A stretch of 64,000 nt of DNA from NCBI RefSeq assembly GCF_933775445.1, contig NW_026089404.1:62001-126000 (forward strand), in the 5' to 3' direction. The notes beneath the pieces are model-generated. The model was not told the DNA's origin. It saw only the letters and a program-made list of their open reading frames with translations, and did not search any database. This DNA comes from Argentina anserina (Eukaryota > Streptophyta > Magnoliopsida > Rosales > Rosaceae). This document shows positions 12,444 through 27,593 of this stretch, piece by piece. Position numbers and translations under genes: made by a program. Within the stretch, counting starts at the first letter, position 1; each line of letters begins with the position of its first letter.

Positions 12444-14843
12444 GGAAACACTCTAAAATTCAATAGAAACTCGCATCAGAAAGGCTTACAGAATGATACT
12501 CAAACGAGAATTGAAAAGATACTCAAAGTGCAATAGTAAACATACTCACACGATAGAAAGATACTCAGTTTGAAAGAAACACACGCCCACACTGGAAACA
12601 CTCTAAAATTCAATAGAAACTCGCATCAGAAAGGCTTACAGAATGATACTCAAACGAGAATTGAAAAGATACTCAAAGTGCAATAGTAAACATACTCAAA
12701 CGATAGATAGATACTCAGTTTGAAAGAAACACACGCCCACACTGGAAACACTCTCAAATTCAAGAAAAACTCGCATCAGAAAGGCTTACAGAATGATACT
12801 CAAACGAGAATTGAAAAGATACTCAAAGTGCAATAGTAAACATACTCAAACGATAGAAAGATACTCAGTTTGAAAGAAACACACGCCCACACTGGAAACA
12901 CTCTCAAATTCAATAGAAACTCGCATCAGAAAACCTTACAGAAACATAGTCAAACGAGAATTGAAAAGATACTCAAAGTGCAATAGTAAACATACTCAAA
13001 CGATAGAAAGATACTCAGTTTGAAAGAAACACACGCCCACACTGGAAACACTCTAAAATTCAATAGAAACTCGCATCAGAAAGGCTTACAGAATGATACT
13101 CAAACGAGAATTGAAAAGATACTCAAAGTGCAATAGTAAACATACTCAAACGATAGAAAGATACTCAGTTTGAAAGAAAAACACGCCCACACTGGAAACA
13201 CTCTCAAATTCAAGAAAAACTCGCATCAGAAAGGCTTACAGAATGATACTCAAACGAGAATTGAAAAGATACTCAAAGTGCAATAGTAAACATACTCAAA
13301 CGATAGAAAGATACTCAGTTTGAAAGAAACACACGCCCACACTGGAAACACTCTCAAATTCAAGAAAAACTCGCATCAGAAAGGCTTACAGAATGATACT
13401 CAAACGAGAATTGAAAAGATACTCAAAGTGCAATAGTAAACATACTCAAACGATAGATAGATACTCAGTTTGAAAGAAACACACGCCCACACTGGAAACA
13501 CTCTAAAATTCAATAGAAACTCGCATCAGAAAGGCTTACAGAATGATACTCAAACGAGAATTGAAAAGATACTCAAAGTGCAATAGTAAACATACTCAAA
13601 CGATAGAAAGATACTCAGTTTGAAAGAAACACACGCCCACACTGGAAACACTCTCAAATTCAATAGAAACTCGCATCAGAAAACCTTACAGAAACATAGT
13701 CAAACGAGAATTGAAAAGATACTCAAAGTGCAATAGTAAACATACTCAAACGATAGAAAGATACTCAGTTTGAAAGAAACACACGCCCACACTGGAAACA
13801 CTCTAAAATTCAATAGAAACTCGCATCAGAAAGGCTTACAGAATGATACTCAAACGAGAATTGAAAAGATACTCAAAGTGCAATAGTAAACATACTCAAA
13901 CGATAGAAAGATACTCAGTTTGAAAGAAACACACGCCCACACTGGAAACACTCTAAAATTCAATAGAAACTCGCATCAGAAAGGCTTACAGAATGATACT
14001 CAAACGAGAATTGAAAAGATACTCAAAGTGCAATAGTAAACATACTCAAACGATAGAAAGATACTCAGTTTGAAAGAAACACACGCCCACACAGGAAACA
14101 CTCTAAAATTCAATAGAAACTCGCATCAGAAAGGCTTACAGAATGATACTCAAACGAGAATTGAAAAGATACTCAAAGTGCAATAGTAAACATACTCAAA
14201 CGATAGAAAGATACTCAGTTTGAAAGAAACACACGCCCACACTGGAAACACTCTCAAATTCAAGAAAAACTCGCATCAGAAAGGCTTACAGAATGATACT
14301 CAAACGATAATTGAAAAGATACTCAAAGTGCAATAGTAAACATACTCAAACGATAGAAAGATACTCAGTTTGAAAGAAACACACGCCCACACTGGAAACA
14401 CTCTAAAATTCAATAGAAACTCGCATCAGAAAGGCTTACAGAATGATACTCAAACGAGAATTGAAAAGATACTCAAAGTGCAATAGTAAACATACTCACA
14501 CGATAGAAAGATACTCAGTTTGAAAGAAACACACGCCCACACTGGAAACACTCTAAAATTCAATAGAAACTCGCATCAGAAAGGCTTACAGAATGATACT
14601 CAAACGAGAATTGAAAAGATACTCAAAGTGCAATAGTAAACATACTCAAACGATAGAAAGATACTCAGTTTGAAAGAAACACACGCCCACACTGGAAACA
14701 CTCTCAAATTCAAGAAAAACTCGCATCAGAAAGGCTTACAGAATGATACTCAAACGAGAATTGAAAAGATACTCAAAGTGCAATAGTAAACATACTCAAA
14801 CGATAGAAAGATACTCAGTTTGAAAGAAACACACGCCCACACT
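12444..14843 (+). repeat. Copied block of 16 monomers, 2.4 kb (copy 1 of 3)
   Basis: The order is A(a106c), A(a115t), C, X, A with GAAAAACACG, C, C(a115t), A, X, A, A(t150a), A, C(g65t), A(a106c), A, C. The whole series recurs at 16344, 3,900 bp (26 units) away, including the rare GAAAAACACG unit (13044 and 16944). Confidence 0.86.
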
Positions 14844-16343
14844 GGAAACACTCTAAAATTCAATAGAAACTCGCATCAGAAAGGCTTACAGAATGATACT
14901 CAAACGAGAATTGAAAAGATACTCAAAGTGCAATAGTAAACATACTCAAACGATAGAAAGATACTCAGTTTGAAAGAAACACACGCCTACACTGGAAACA
15001 CTCTAAAATTCAATAGAAACTCGCATCAGAAAGGCTTACAGAATGATACTCAAACGAGAATTGAAAAGATACTCAAAGTGCAATAGTAAACATACTCAAA
15101 CGATAGAAAGATACTCAGTTTGAAAGAAACACACGCCCACACTGGAAACACTCTCAAATTCAAGAAAAACTCGCATCAGAAAGGCTTACAGAATGATACT
15201 CAAACGAGAATTGAAAAGATACTCAAAGTGCAATAGTAAACATACTCAAACGATAGATAGATACTCAGTTTGAAAGAAACACACGCCCACACTGGAAACA
15301 CTCTCAAATTCAATAGAAACTCGCATCAGAAAACCTTACAGAAACATAGTCAAACGAGAATTGAAAAGATACTCAAAGTGCAATAGTAAACATACTCAAA
15401 CGATAGAAAGATACTCAGTTTGAAAGAAACACACGCCCACACTGGAAACACTCTAAAATTCAATAGAAACTCGCATCAGAAAGGCTTACAGAATGATACT
15501 CAAACGAGAATTGAAAAGATACTCAAAGTGCAATAGTAAACATACTCAAACGATAGAAAGATACTCAGTTTGAAAGAAACACACGCCTACACTGGAAACA
15601 CTCTAAAATTCAATAGAAACTCGCATCAGAAAGGCTTACAGAATGATACTCAAACGAGAATTGAAAAGATACTCAAAGTGCAATAGTAAACATACTCAAA
15701 CGATAGAAAGATACTCAGTTTGAAAGAAACACACGCCCACACTGGAAACACTCTCAAATTCAAGAAAAACTCGCATCAGAAAGGCTTACAGAATGATACT
15801 CAAACGAGAATTGAAAAGATACTCAAAGTGCAATAGTAAACATACTCAAACGATAGAAAGATACTCAGTTTGAAAGAAACACACGCCTACACTGGAAACA
15901 CTCTAAAATTCAATAGAAACTCGCATCAGAAAGGCTTACAGAATGATACTCAAACGAGAATTGAAAAGATACTCAAAGTGCAATAGTAAACATACTCAAA
16001 CGATAGAAAGATACTCAGTTTGAAAGAAACACACGCCCACACTGGAAACACTCTCAAATTCAAGAAAAACTCGCATCAGAAAGGCTTACAGAATGATACT
16101 CAAACGAGAATTGAAAAGATACTCAAAGTGCAATAGTAAACATACTCAAACGATAGATAGATACTCAGTTTGAAAGAAACACACGCCCACACTGGAAACA
16201 CTCTCAAATTCAATAGAAACTCGCATCAGAAAACCTTACAGAAACATAGTCAAACGAGAATTGAAAAGATACTCAAAGTGCAATAGTAAACATACTCAAA
16301 CGATAGAAAGATACTCAGTTTGAAAGAAACACACGCCCACACT

Positions 16344-18743
16344 GGAAACACTCTAAAATTCAATAGAAACTCGCATCAGAAAGGCTTACAGAATGATACT
16401 CAAACGAGAATTGAAAAGATACTCAAAGTGCAATAGTAAACATACTCACACGATAGAAAGATACTCAGTTTGAAAGAAACACACGCCCACACTGGAAACA
16501 CTCTAAAATTCAATAGAAACTCGCATCAGAAAGGCTTACAGAATGATACTCAAACGAGAATTGAAAAGATACTCAAAGTGCAATAGTAAACATACTCAAA
16601 CGATAGATAGATACTCAGTTTGAAAGAAACACACGCCCACACTGGAAACACTCTCAAATTCAAGAAAAACTCGCATCAGAAAGGCTTACAGAATGATACT
16701 CAAACGAGAATTGAAAAGATACTCAAAGTGCAATAGTAAACATACTCAAACGATAGAAAGATACTCAGTTTGAAAGAAACACACGCCCACACTGGAAACA
16801 CTCTCAAATTCAATAGAAACTCGCATCAGAAAACCTTACAGAAACATAGTCAAACGAGAATTGAAAAGATACTCAAAGTGCAATAGTAAACATACTCAAA
16901 CGATAGAAAGATACTCAGTTTGAAAGAAACACACGCCCACACTGGAAACACTCTAAAATTCAATAGAAACTCGCATCAGAAAGGCTTACAGAATGATACT
17001 CAAACGAGAATTGAAAAGATACTCAAAGTGCAATAGTAAACATACTCAAACGATAGAAAGATACTCAGTTTGAAAGAAAAACACGCCCACACTGGAAACA
17101 CTCTCAAATTCAAGAAAAACTCGCATCAGAAAGGCTTACAGAATGATACTCAAACGAGAATTGAAAAGATACTCAAAGTGCAATAGTAAACATACTCAAA
17201 CGATAGAAAGATACTCAGTTTGAAAGAAACACACGCCCACACTGGAAACACTCTCAAATTCAAGAAAAACTCGCATCAGAAAGGCTTACAGAATGATACT
17301 CAAACGAGAATTGAAAAGATACTCAAAGTGCAATAGTAAACATACTCAAACGATAGATAGATACTCAGTTTGAAAGAAACACACGCCCACACTGGAAACA
17401 CTCTAAAATTCAATAGAAACTCGCATCAGAAAGGCTTACAGAATGATACTCAAACGAGAATTGAAAAGATACTCAAAGTGCAATAGTAAACATACTCAAA
17501 CGATAGAAAGATACTCAGTTTGAAAGAAACACACGCCCACACTGGAAACACTCTCAAATTCAATAGAAACTCGCATCAGAAAACCTTACAGAAACATAGT
17601 CAAACGAGAATTGAAAAGATACTCAAAGTGCAATAGTAAACATACTCAAACGATAGAAAGATACTCAGTTTGAAAGAAACACACGCCCACACTGGAAACA
17701 CTCTAAAATTCAATAGAAACTCGCATCAGAAAGGCTTACAGAATGATACTCAAACGAGAATTGAAAAGATACTCAAAGTGCAATAGTAAACATACTCAAA
17801 CGATAGAAAGATACTCAGTTTGAAAGAAACACACGCCCACACTGGAAACACTCTAAAATTCAATAGAAACTCGCATCAGAAAGGCTTACAGAATGATACT
17901 CAAACGAGAATTGAAAAGATACTCAAAGTGCAATAGTAAACATACTCAAACGATAGAAAGATACTCAGTTTGAAAGAAACACACGCCCACACAGGAAACA
18001 CTCTAAAATTCAATAGAAACTCGCATCAGAAAGGCTTACAGAATGATACTCAAACGAGAATTGAAAAGATACTCAAAGTGCAATAGTAAACATACTCAAA
18101 CGATAGAAAGATACTCAGTTTGAAAGAAACACACGCCCACACTGGAAACACTCTCAAATTCAAGAAAAACTCGCATCAGAAAGGCTTACAGAATGATACT
18201 CAAACGATAATTGAAAAGATACTCAAAGTGCAATAGTAAACATACTCAAACGATAGAAAGATACTCAGTTTGAAAGAAACACACGCCCACACTGGAAACA
18301 CTCTAAAATTCAATAGAAACTCGCATCAGAAAGGCTTACAGAATGATACTCAAACGAGAATTGAAAAGATACTCAAAGTGCAATAGTAAACATACTCACA
18401 CGATAGAAAGATACTCAGTTTGAAAGAAACACACGCCCACACTGGAAACACTCTAAAATTCAATAGAAACTCGCATCAGAAAGGCTTACAGAATGATACT
18501 CAAACGAGAATTGAAAAGATACTCAAAGTGCAATAGTAAACATACTCAAACGATAGAAAGATACTCAGTTTGAAAGAAACACACGCCCACACTGGAAACA
18601 CTCTCAAATTCAAGAAAAACTCGCATCAGAAAGGCTTACAGAATGATACTCAAACGAGAATTGAAAAGATACTCAAAGTGCAATAGTAAACATACTCAAA
18701 CGATAGAAAGATACTCAGTTTGAAAGAAACACACGCCCACACT
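16344..18743 (+). repeat. Copied block of 16 monomers, 2.4 kb (copy 2 of 3)
   Basis: It is near identical to 12444-14843 in unit order and markers. The match breaks at 18744, an X unit, against the c145t A unit at 14844. Confidence 0.86.
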
Positions 18744-20243
18744 GGAAACACTCTAAAATTCAATAGAAACTCGCATCAGAAAACCTTACAGAAACATAGT
18801 CAAACGAGAATTGAAAAGATACTCAAAGTGCAATAGTAAACATACTCAAACGATAGAAAGATACTCAGTTTGAAAGAAACACACGCCCACACTGGAAACA
18901 CTCTCAAATTCAAGAAAAACTCGCATCAGAAAGGCTTACAGAATGATACTCAAACGAGAATTGAAAAGATACTCAAAGTGCAATAGTAAACATACTCACA
19001 CGATAGAAAGATACTCAGTTTGAAAGAAACACACGCCCACACTGGAAACACTCTAAAATTCAATAGAAACTCGCATCAGAAAGGCTTACAGAATGATACT
19101 CAAACGAGAATTGAAAAGATACTCAAAGTGCAATAGTAAACATACTCAAACGATAGAAAGATACTCAGTTTGAAAGAAACACACGCCCACACTGGAAACA
19201 CTCTCAAATTCAAGAAAAACTCGCATCAGAAAGGCTTACAGAATGATACTCAAACGAGAATTGAAAAGATACTCAAAGTGCAATAGTAAACATACTCAAA
19301 CGATAGAAAGATACTCAGTTTGAAAGAAACACACGCCCACACTGGAAACACTCTCAAATTCAATAGAAACTCGCATCAGAAAGGCTTACAGAATGATACT
19401 CAAACGAGAATTGAAAAGATACTCAAAGTGCAATAGTAAACATACTCAAACGATAGAAAGATACTCAGTTTGAAAGAAACACACGCCCACACTGGAAACA
19501 CTCTAAAATTCAATAGAAACTCGCATCAGAAAGGCTTACAGAATGATACTCAAACGAGAATTGAAAAGATACTCAAAGTGCAATAGTAAACATACTCAAA
19601 CGATAGAAAGATACTCAGTTTGAAAGACACACACGCCTACACTGGAAACACTCTAAAATTCAATAGAAACTCGCATCAGAAAGGCTTACAGAATGATACT
19701 CAAACGAGAATTGAAAAGATACTCAAAGTGCAATAGTAAACATACTCAAACGATAGAAAGATACTCAGTTTGAAAGAAACACACGCCCACACTGGAAACA
19801 CTCTCAAATTCAATAGAAACTCGCATCAGAAAGGCTTACAGAATGATACTCAAACGAGAATTGAAAAGATACTCAAAGTGCAATAGTAAACATACTCAAA
19901 CGATAGATAGATACTCAGTTTGAAAGAAACACACGCCCACACAGGAAACACTCTAAAATTCAATAGAAACTCGCATCAGAAAGGCTTACAGAATGATACT
20001 CAAACGAGAATTGAAAAGATACTCAAAGTGCAATAGTAAACATACTCAAACGATAGAAAGATACTCAGTTTGAAAGAAACACACGCCCACACTGGAAACA
20101 CTCTCAAATTCAAGAAAAACTCGCATCAGAAAGGCTTACAGAATGATACTCAAACGAGAATTGAAAAGATACTCAAAGTGCAATAGTAAACATACTCAAA
20201 CGATAGAAAGATACTCAGTTTGAAAGAAACACAAGCCCACACT

Positions 20244-22043
20244 GGAAACACTCTAAAATTCAATAGAAACTCGCATCAGAAAGGCTTACAGAATGATACT
20301 CAAACGAGAATTGAAAAGATACTCAAAGTGCAATAGTAAACATACTCAAACGATAGAAAGATACTCAGTTTGAAAGAAAAACACGCCCACACTGGAAACA
20401 CTCTCAAATTCAAGAAAAACTCGCATCAGAAAGGCTTACAGAATGATACTCAAACGAGAATTGAAAAGATACTCAAAGTGCAATAGTAAACATACTCAAA
20501 CGATAGAAAGATACTCAGTTTGAAAGAAACACACGCCCACACTGGAAACACTCTCAAATTCAAGAAAAACTCGCATCAGAAAGGCTTACAGAATGATACT
20601 CAAACGAGAATTGAAAAGATACTCAAAGTGCAATAGTAAACATACTCAAACGATAGATAGATACTCAGTTTGAAAGAAACACACGCCCACACTGGAAACA
20701 CTCTCAAATTCAATAGAAACTCGCATCAGAAAACCTTACAGAAACATAGTCAAACGAGAATTGAAAAGATACTCAAAGTGCAATAGTAAACATACTCAAA
20801 CGATAGAAAGATACTCAGTTTGAAAGAAACACACGCCCACACTGGAAACACTCTAAAATTCAATAGAAACTCGCATCAGAAAGGCTTACAGAATGATACT
20901 CAAACGAGAATTGAAAAGATACTCAAAGTGCAATAGTAAACATACTCAAACGATAGAAAGATACTCAGTTTGAAAGAAACACACGCCCACACTGGAAACA
21001 CTCTAAAATTCAATAGAAACTCGCATCAGAAAGGCTTACAGAATGATACTCAAACGAGAATTGAAAAGATACTCAAAGTGCAATAGTAAACATACTCAAA
21101 CGATAGAAAGATACTCAGTTTGAAAGAAACACACGCCCACACAGGAAACACTCTAAAATTCAATAGAAACTCGCATCAGAAAGGCTTACAGAATGATACT
21201 CAAACGAGAATTGAAAAGATACTCAAAGTGCAATAGTAAACATACTCAAACGATAGAAAGATACTCAGTTTGAAAGAAACACACGCCCACACTGGAAACA
21301 CTCTCAAATTCAAGAAAAACTCGCATCAGAAAGGCTTACAGAATGATACTCAAACGATAATTGAAAAGATACTCAAAGTGCAATAGTAAACATACTCAAA
21401 CGATAGAAAGATACTCAGTTTGAAAGAAACACACGCCCACACTGGAAACACTCTAAAATTCAATAGAAACTCGCATCAGAAAGGCTTACAGAATGATACT
21501 CAAACGAGAATTGAAAAGATACTCAAAGTGCAATAGTAAACATACTCAAACGATAGAAAGATACTCAGTTTGAAAGAAACACACGCCCACACTGGAAACA
21601 CTCTAAAATTCAATAGAAACTCGCATCAGAAAGGCTTACAGAATGATACTCAAACGAGAATTGAAAAGATACTCAAAGTGCAATAGTAAACATACTCACA
21701 CGATAGAAAGATACTCAGTTTGAAAGAAACACACGCCCACACTGGAAACACTCTAAAATTCAATAGAAACTCGCATCAGAAAGGCTTACAGAATGATACT
21801 CAAACGAGAATTGAAAAGATACTCAAAGTGCAATAGTAAACATACTCAAACGATAGAAAGATACTCAGTTTGAAAGAAACACACGCCCACACTGGAAACA
21901 CTCTCAAATTCAAGAAAAACTCGCATCAGAAAGGCTTACAGAATGATACTCAAACGAGAATTGAAAAGATACTCAAAGTGCAATAGTAAACATACTCAAA
22001 CGATAGAAAGATACTCAGTTTGAAAGAAACACACGCCCACACT
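20244..22043 (+). repeat. Copied block, partial third copy with unit loss and gain
   Basis: It begins with the third GAAAAACACG unit (20244), then C, C(a115t), X, A, A(t150a), A, C(g65t), A, A(a106c), A, C. Compared with 16944 onward, one A unit between C(a115t) and X is missing and one A unit after C(g65t) is extra, both changes of whole monomers. Confidence 0.8.
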
Positions 22044-22493
22044 GGAAACACTCTAAAATTCAATAGAAACTCGCATCAGAAAACCTTACAGAAACATAGT
22101 CAAACGAGAATTGAAAAGATACTCAAAGTGCAATAGTAAACATACTCAAACGATAGAAAGATACTCAGTTTGAAAGAAACACACGCCCACACTGGAAACA
22201 CTCTCAAATTCAAGAAAAACTCGCATCAGAAAGGCTTACAGAATGATACTCAAACGAGAATTGAAAAGATACTCAAAGTGCAATAGTAAACATACTCAAA
22301 CGATAGAAAGATACTCAGTTTGAAAGAAACACACGCCCACACTGGAAACACTCTAAAATTCAATAGAAACTCGCATCAGAAAGGCTTACAGAATGATACT
22401 CAAACGAGAATTGAAAAGATACTCAAAGTGCAATAGTAAACATACTCAAACGATAGAAAGATACTCAGTTTGAAAGAAACACACGCCCACACT

Positions 22494-23693
22494 GGAAACA
22501 CTCTAAAATTCAATAGAAACTCGCATCAGAAAGGCTTACAGAATGATACTCAAACGAGAATTGAAAAGATACTCAAAGTGCAATAGTAAACATACTCAAA
22601 CGATAGAAAGATACTCAGTTTGAAAGACACACACGCCTACACTGGAAACACTCTAAAATTCAATAGAAACTCGCATCAGAAAGGCTTACAGAATGATACT
22701 CAAACGAGAATTGAAAAGATACTCAAAGTGCAATAGTAAACATACTCAAACGATAGAAAGATACTCAGTTTGAAAGAAACACACGCCCACACTGGAAACA
22801 CTCTCAAATTCAATAGAAACTCGCATCAGAAAGGCTTACAGAATGATACTCAAACGAGAATTGAAAAGATACTCAAAGTGCAATAGTAAACATACTCAAA
22901 CGATAGATAGATACTCAGTTTGAAAGAAACACACGCCCACACTGGAAACACTCTAAAATTCAATAGAAACTCGCATCAGAAAACCTTACAGAAACATAGT
23001 CAAACGAGAATTGAAAAGATACTCAAAGTGCAATAGTAAACATACTCAAACGATAGAAAGATACTCAGTTTGAAAGAAACACACGCCCACACTGGAAACA
23101 CTCTCAAATTCAAGAAAAACTCGCATCAGAAAGGCTTACAGAATGATACTCAAACGAGAATTGAAAAGATACTCAAAGTGCAATAGTAAACATACTCAAA
23201 CGATAGAAAGATACTCAGTTTGAAAGAAACACACGCCCACACTGGAAACACTCTCAAATTCAAGAAAAACTCGCATCAGAAAGGCTTACAGAATGATACT
23301 CAAACGAGAATTGAAAAGATACTCAAAGTGCAATAGTAAACATACTCAAACGATAGATAGATACTCAGTTTGAAAGAAACACACGCCCACACTGGAAACA
23401 CTCTAAAATTCAATAGAAACTCGCATCAGAAAACCTTACAGAAACATAGTCAAACGAGAATTGAAAAGATACTCAAAGTGCAATAGTAAACATACTCAAA
23501 CGATAGAAAGATACTCAGTTTGAAAGAAACACACGCCCACACTGGAAACACTCTAAAATTCAAGAAAAACTCGCATCAGAAAGGCTTACAGAATGATACT
23601 CAAACGAGAATTGAAAAGATACTCAAAGTGCAATAGTAAACATACTCAAACGATAGAAAGATACTCAGTTTGAAAGAAACACACGCCCACACT
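22494..23693 (+). repeat. Copied block of 8 monomers (partner 27594-28793)
   Basis: The order is A(a135c,c145t), A, c12/TAG hybrid (a115t), X, C, C(a115t), X, then the rare a12/GAA hybrid at 23544. The same eight units recur 5,100 bp downstream. Its first three units also resemble 19494-19943. Confidence 0.85.
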
Positions 23694-24443
23694 GGAAACA
23701 CTCTCAAATTCAAGAAAAACTCGCATCAGAAAGGCTTACAGAATGATACTCAAACGAGAATTGAAAAGATACTCAAAGTGCAATAGTAAACATACTCAAA
23801 CGATAGAAAGATACTCAGTTTGAAAGAAACACACGCCCACACTGGAAACACTCTCAAATTCAAGAAAAACTCGCATCAGAAAGGCTTACAGAATGATACT
23901 CAAACGAGAATTGAAAAGATACTCAAAGTGCAATAGTAAACATACTCAAACGATAGATAGATACTCAGTTTGAAAGAAACACACGCCCACACTGGAAACA
24001 CTCTCAAATTCAATAGAAACTCGCATCAGAAAACCTTACAGAAACATAGTCAAACGAGAATTGAAAAGATACTCAAAGTGCAATAGTAAACATACTCAAA
24101 CGATAGAAAGATACTCAGTTTGAAAGAAACACACGCCCACACTGGAAACACTCTAAAATTCAATAGAAACTCGCATCAGAAAGGCTTACAGAATGATACT
24201 CAAACGAGAATTGAAAAGATACTCAAAGTGCAATAGTAAACATACTCAAACGATAGATAGATACTCAGTTTGAAAGAAACACACGCCCACACTGGAAACA
24301 CTCTCAAATTCAAGAAAAACTCGCATCAGAAAGGCTTACAGAATGATACTCAAACGAGAATTGAAAAGATACTCAAAGTGCAATAGTAAACATACTCAAA
24401 CGATAGAAAGATACTCAGTTTGAAAGAAACACACGCCCACACT

Positions 24444-25043
24444 GGAAACACTCTAAAATTCAATAGAAACTCGCATCAGAAAGGCTTACAGAATGATACT
24501 CAAACGAGAATTGAAAAGATACTCAAAGTGCAATAGTAAACATACTCAAACGATAGAAAGATACTCAGTTTGAAAGAAACACACGCCTACACTGGAAACA
24601 CTCTAAAATTCAATAGAAACTCGCATCAGAAAGGCTTACAGAATGATACTCAAACGAGAATTGAAAAGATACTCAAAGTGCAATAGTAAACATACTCAAA
24701 CGATAGAAAGATACTCAGTTTGAAAGAAACACACGCCCACACTGGAAACACTCTCAAATTCAAGAAAAACTCGCATCAGAAAGGCTTACAGAATGATACT
24801 CAAACGAGAATTGAAAAGATACTCAAAGTGCAATAGTAAACATACTCAAACGATAGATAGATACTCAGTTTGAAAGAAACACACGCCCACACTGGAAACA
24901 CTCTCAAATTCAATAGAAACTCGCATCAGAAAACCTTACAGAAACATAGTCAAACGAGAATTGAAAAGATACTCAAAGTGCAATAGTAAACATACTCAAA
25001 CGATAGAAAGATACTCAGTTTGAAAGAAACACACGCCCACACT
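24444..25043 (+). repeat. 600 bp 4-mer word A(c145t)-A-C(a115t)-X, representative copy
   Basis: Four units of 150 bp form a recurrent word. Other copies or close forms start at 8994, 10794, 14844, 26244, 31194, 35094 and 35694; 31794 has an added C. The word explains why a115t units usually precede X units. Confidence 0.8.
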
Positions 25044-27593
25044 GGAAACACTCTAAAATTCAATAGAAACTCGCATCAGAAAGGCTTACAGAATGATACT
25101 CAAACGAGAATTGAAAAGATACTCAAAGTGCAATAGTAAACATACTCAAACGATAGAAAGATACTCAGTTTGAAAGAAACACACGCCTACACTGGAAACA
25201 CTCTAAAATTCAATAGAAACTCGCATCAGAAAGGCTTACAGAATGATACTCAAACGAGAATTGAAAAGATACTCAAAGTGCAATAGTAAACATACTCAAA
25301 CGATAGAAAGATACTCAGTTTGAAAGAAACACACGCCCACACTGGAAACACTCTCAAATTCAAGAAAAACTCGCATCAGAAAGGCTTACAGAATGATACT
25401 CAAACGAGAATTGAAAAGATACTCAAAGTGCAATAGTAAACATACTCAAACGATAGAAAGATACTCAGTTTGAAAGAAACACACGCCCACACTGGAAACA
25501 CTCTAAAATTCAATAGAAACTCGCATCAGAAAACCTTACAGAAACATAGTCAAACGAGAATTGAAAAGATACTCAAAGTGCAATAGTAAACATACTCAAA
25601 CGATAGAAAGATACTCAGTTTGAAAGAAACACACGCCCACACTGGAAACACTCTCAAATTCAAGAAAAACTCGCATCAGAAAGGCTTACAGAATGATACT
25701 CAAACGAGAATTGAAAAGATACTCAAAGTGCAATAGTAAACATACTCAAACGATAGAAAGATACTCAGTTTGAAAGAAACACACGCCCACACTGGAAACA
25801 CTCTAAAATTCAATAGAAACTCGCATCAGAAAACCTTACAGAAACATACTCAAACGAGAATTGAAAAGATACTCAAAGTGCAATAGTAAACATACTCAAA
25901 CGATAGAAAGATACTCAGTTTGAAAGAAACACACGCCCACACTGGAAACACTCTCAAATTCAAGAAAAACTCGCATCAGAAAGGCTTACAGAATGATACT
26001 CAAACGAGAATTGAAAAGATACTCAAAGTGCAATAGTAAACATACTCAAACGATAGAAAGATACTCAGTTTGAAAGAAACACACGCCCACACTGGAAACA
26101 CTCTAAAATTCAATAGAAACTCGCATCAGAAAGGCTTACAGAATGATACTCAAACGAGAATTGAAAAGATACTCAAAGTGCAATAGTAAACATACTCAAA
26201 CGATAGAAAGATACTCAGTTTGAAAGAAACACACGCCCACACTGGAAACACTCTAAAATTCAATAGAAACTCGCATCAGAAAGGCTTACAGAATGATACT
26301 CAAACGAGAATTGAAAAGATACTCAAAGTGCAATAGTAAACATACTCAAACGATAGAAAGATACTCAGTTTGAAAGAAACACACGCCTACACTGGAAACA
26401 CTATAAAATTCAATAGAAACTCGCATCAGAAAGGCTTACAGAATGATACTCAAACGAGAATTGAAAAGATACTCAAAGTGCAATAGTAAACATACTCAAA
26501 CGATAGAAAGATACTCAGTTTGAAAGAAACACACGCCCACACTGGAAACACTCTCAAATTCAAGAAAAACTCGCATCAGAAAGGCTTACAGAATGATACT
26601 CAAACGAGAATTGAAAAGATACTCAAAGTGCAATAGTAAACATACTCAAACGATAGATAGATACTCAGTTTGAAAGAAACACACGCCCACACTGGAAACA
26701 CTCTCAAATTCAATAGAAACTCGCATCAGAAAACCTTACAGAAACATAGTCAAACGAGAATTGAAAAGATACTCAAAGTGCAATAGTAAACATACTCAAA
26801 CGATAGAAAGATACTCAGTTTGAAAGAAACACACGCCCACACTGGAAACACTCTAAAATTCAATAGAAACTCGCATCAGAAAGGCTTACAGAATGATACT
26901 CAAACGAGAATTGAAAAGATACTCAAAGTGCAATAGTAAACATACTCAAACGATAGAAAGATACTCAGTTTGAAAGAAACACACGCCTACACTGGAAACA
27001 CTCTAAAATTCAATAGAAACTCGCATCAGAAAGGCTTACAGAATGATACTCAAACGAGAATTGAAAAGATACTCAAAGTGCAATAGTAAACATACTCAAA
27101 CGATAGAAAGATACTCAGTTTGAAAGAAACACACGCCCACACTGGAAACACTCTCAAATTCAAGAGAAACTCGCATCAGAAAGGCTTACAGAATGATACT
27201 CAAACGAGAATTGAAAAGATACTCAAAGTGCAATAGTAAACATACTCAAACGATAGATAGATACTCAGTTTGAAAGAAACACACGCCCACACTGGAAACA
27301 CTCTAAAATTCAATAGAAACTCGCATCAGAAAGGCTTACAGAATGATACTCAAACGAGAATTGAAAAGATACTCAAAGTGCAATAGTAAACATACTCAAA
27401 CGATAGAAAGATACTCAGTTTGAAAGAAACACACGCCCACACAGGAAACACTCTAAAATTCAATAGAAACTCGCATCAGAAAGGCTTACAGAATGATACT
27501 CAAACGAGAATTGAAAAGATACTCAAAGTGCAATAGTAAACATACTCAAACGATAGAAAGATACTCAGTTTGAAAGAAACACACGCCCACACT

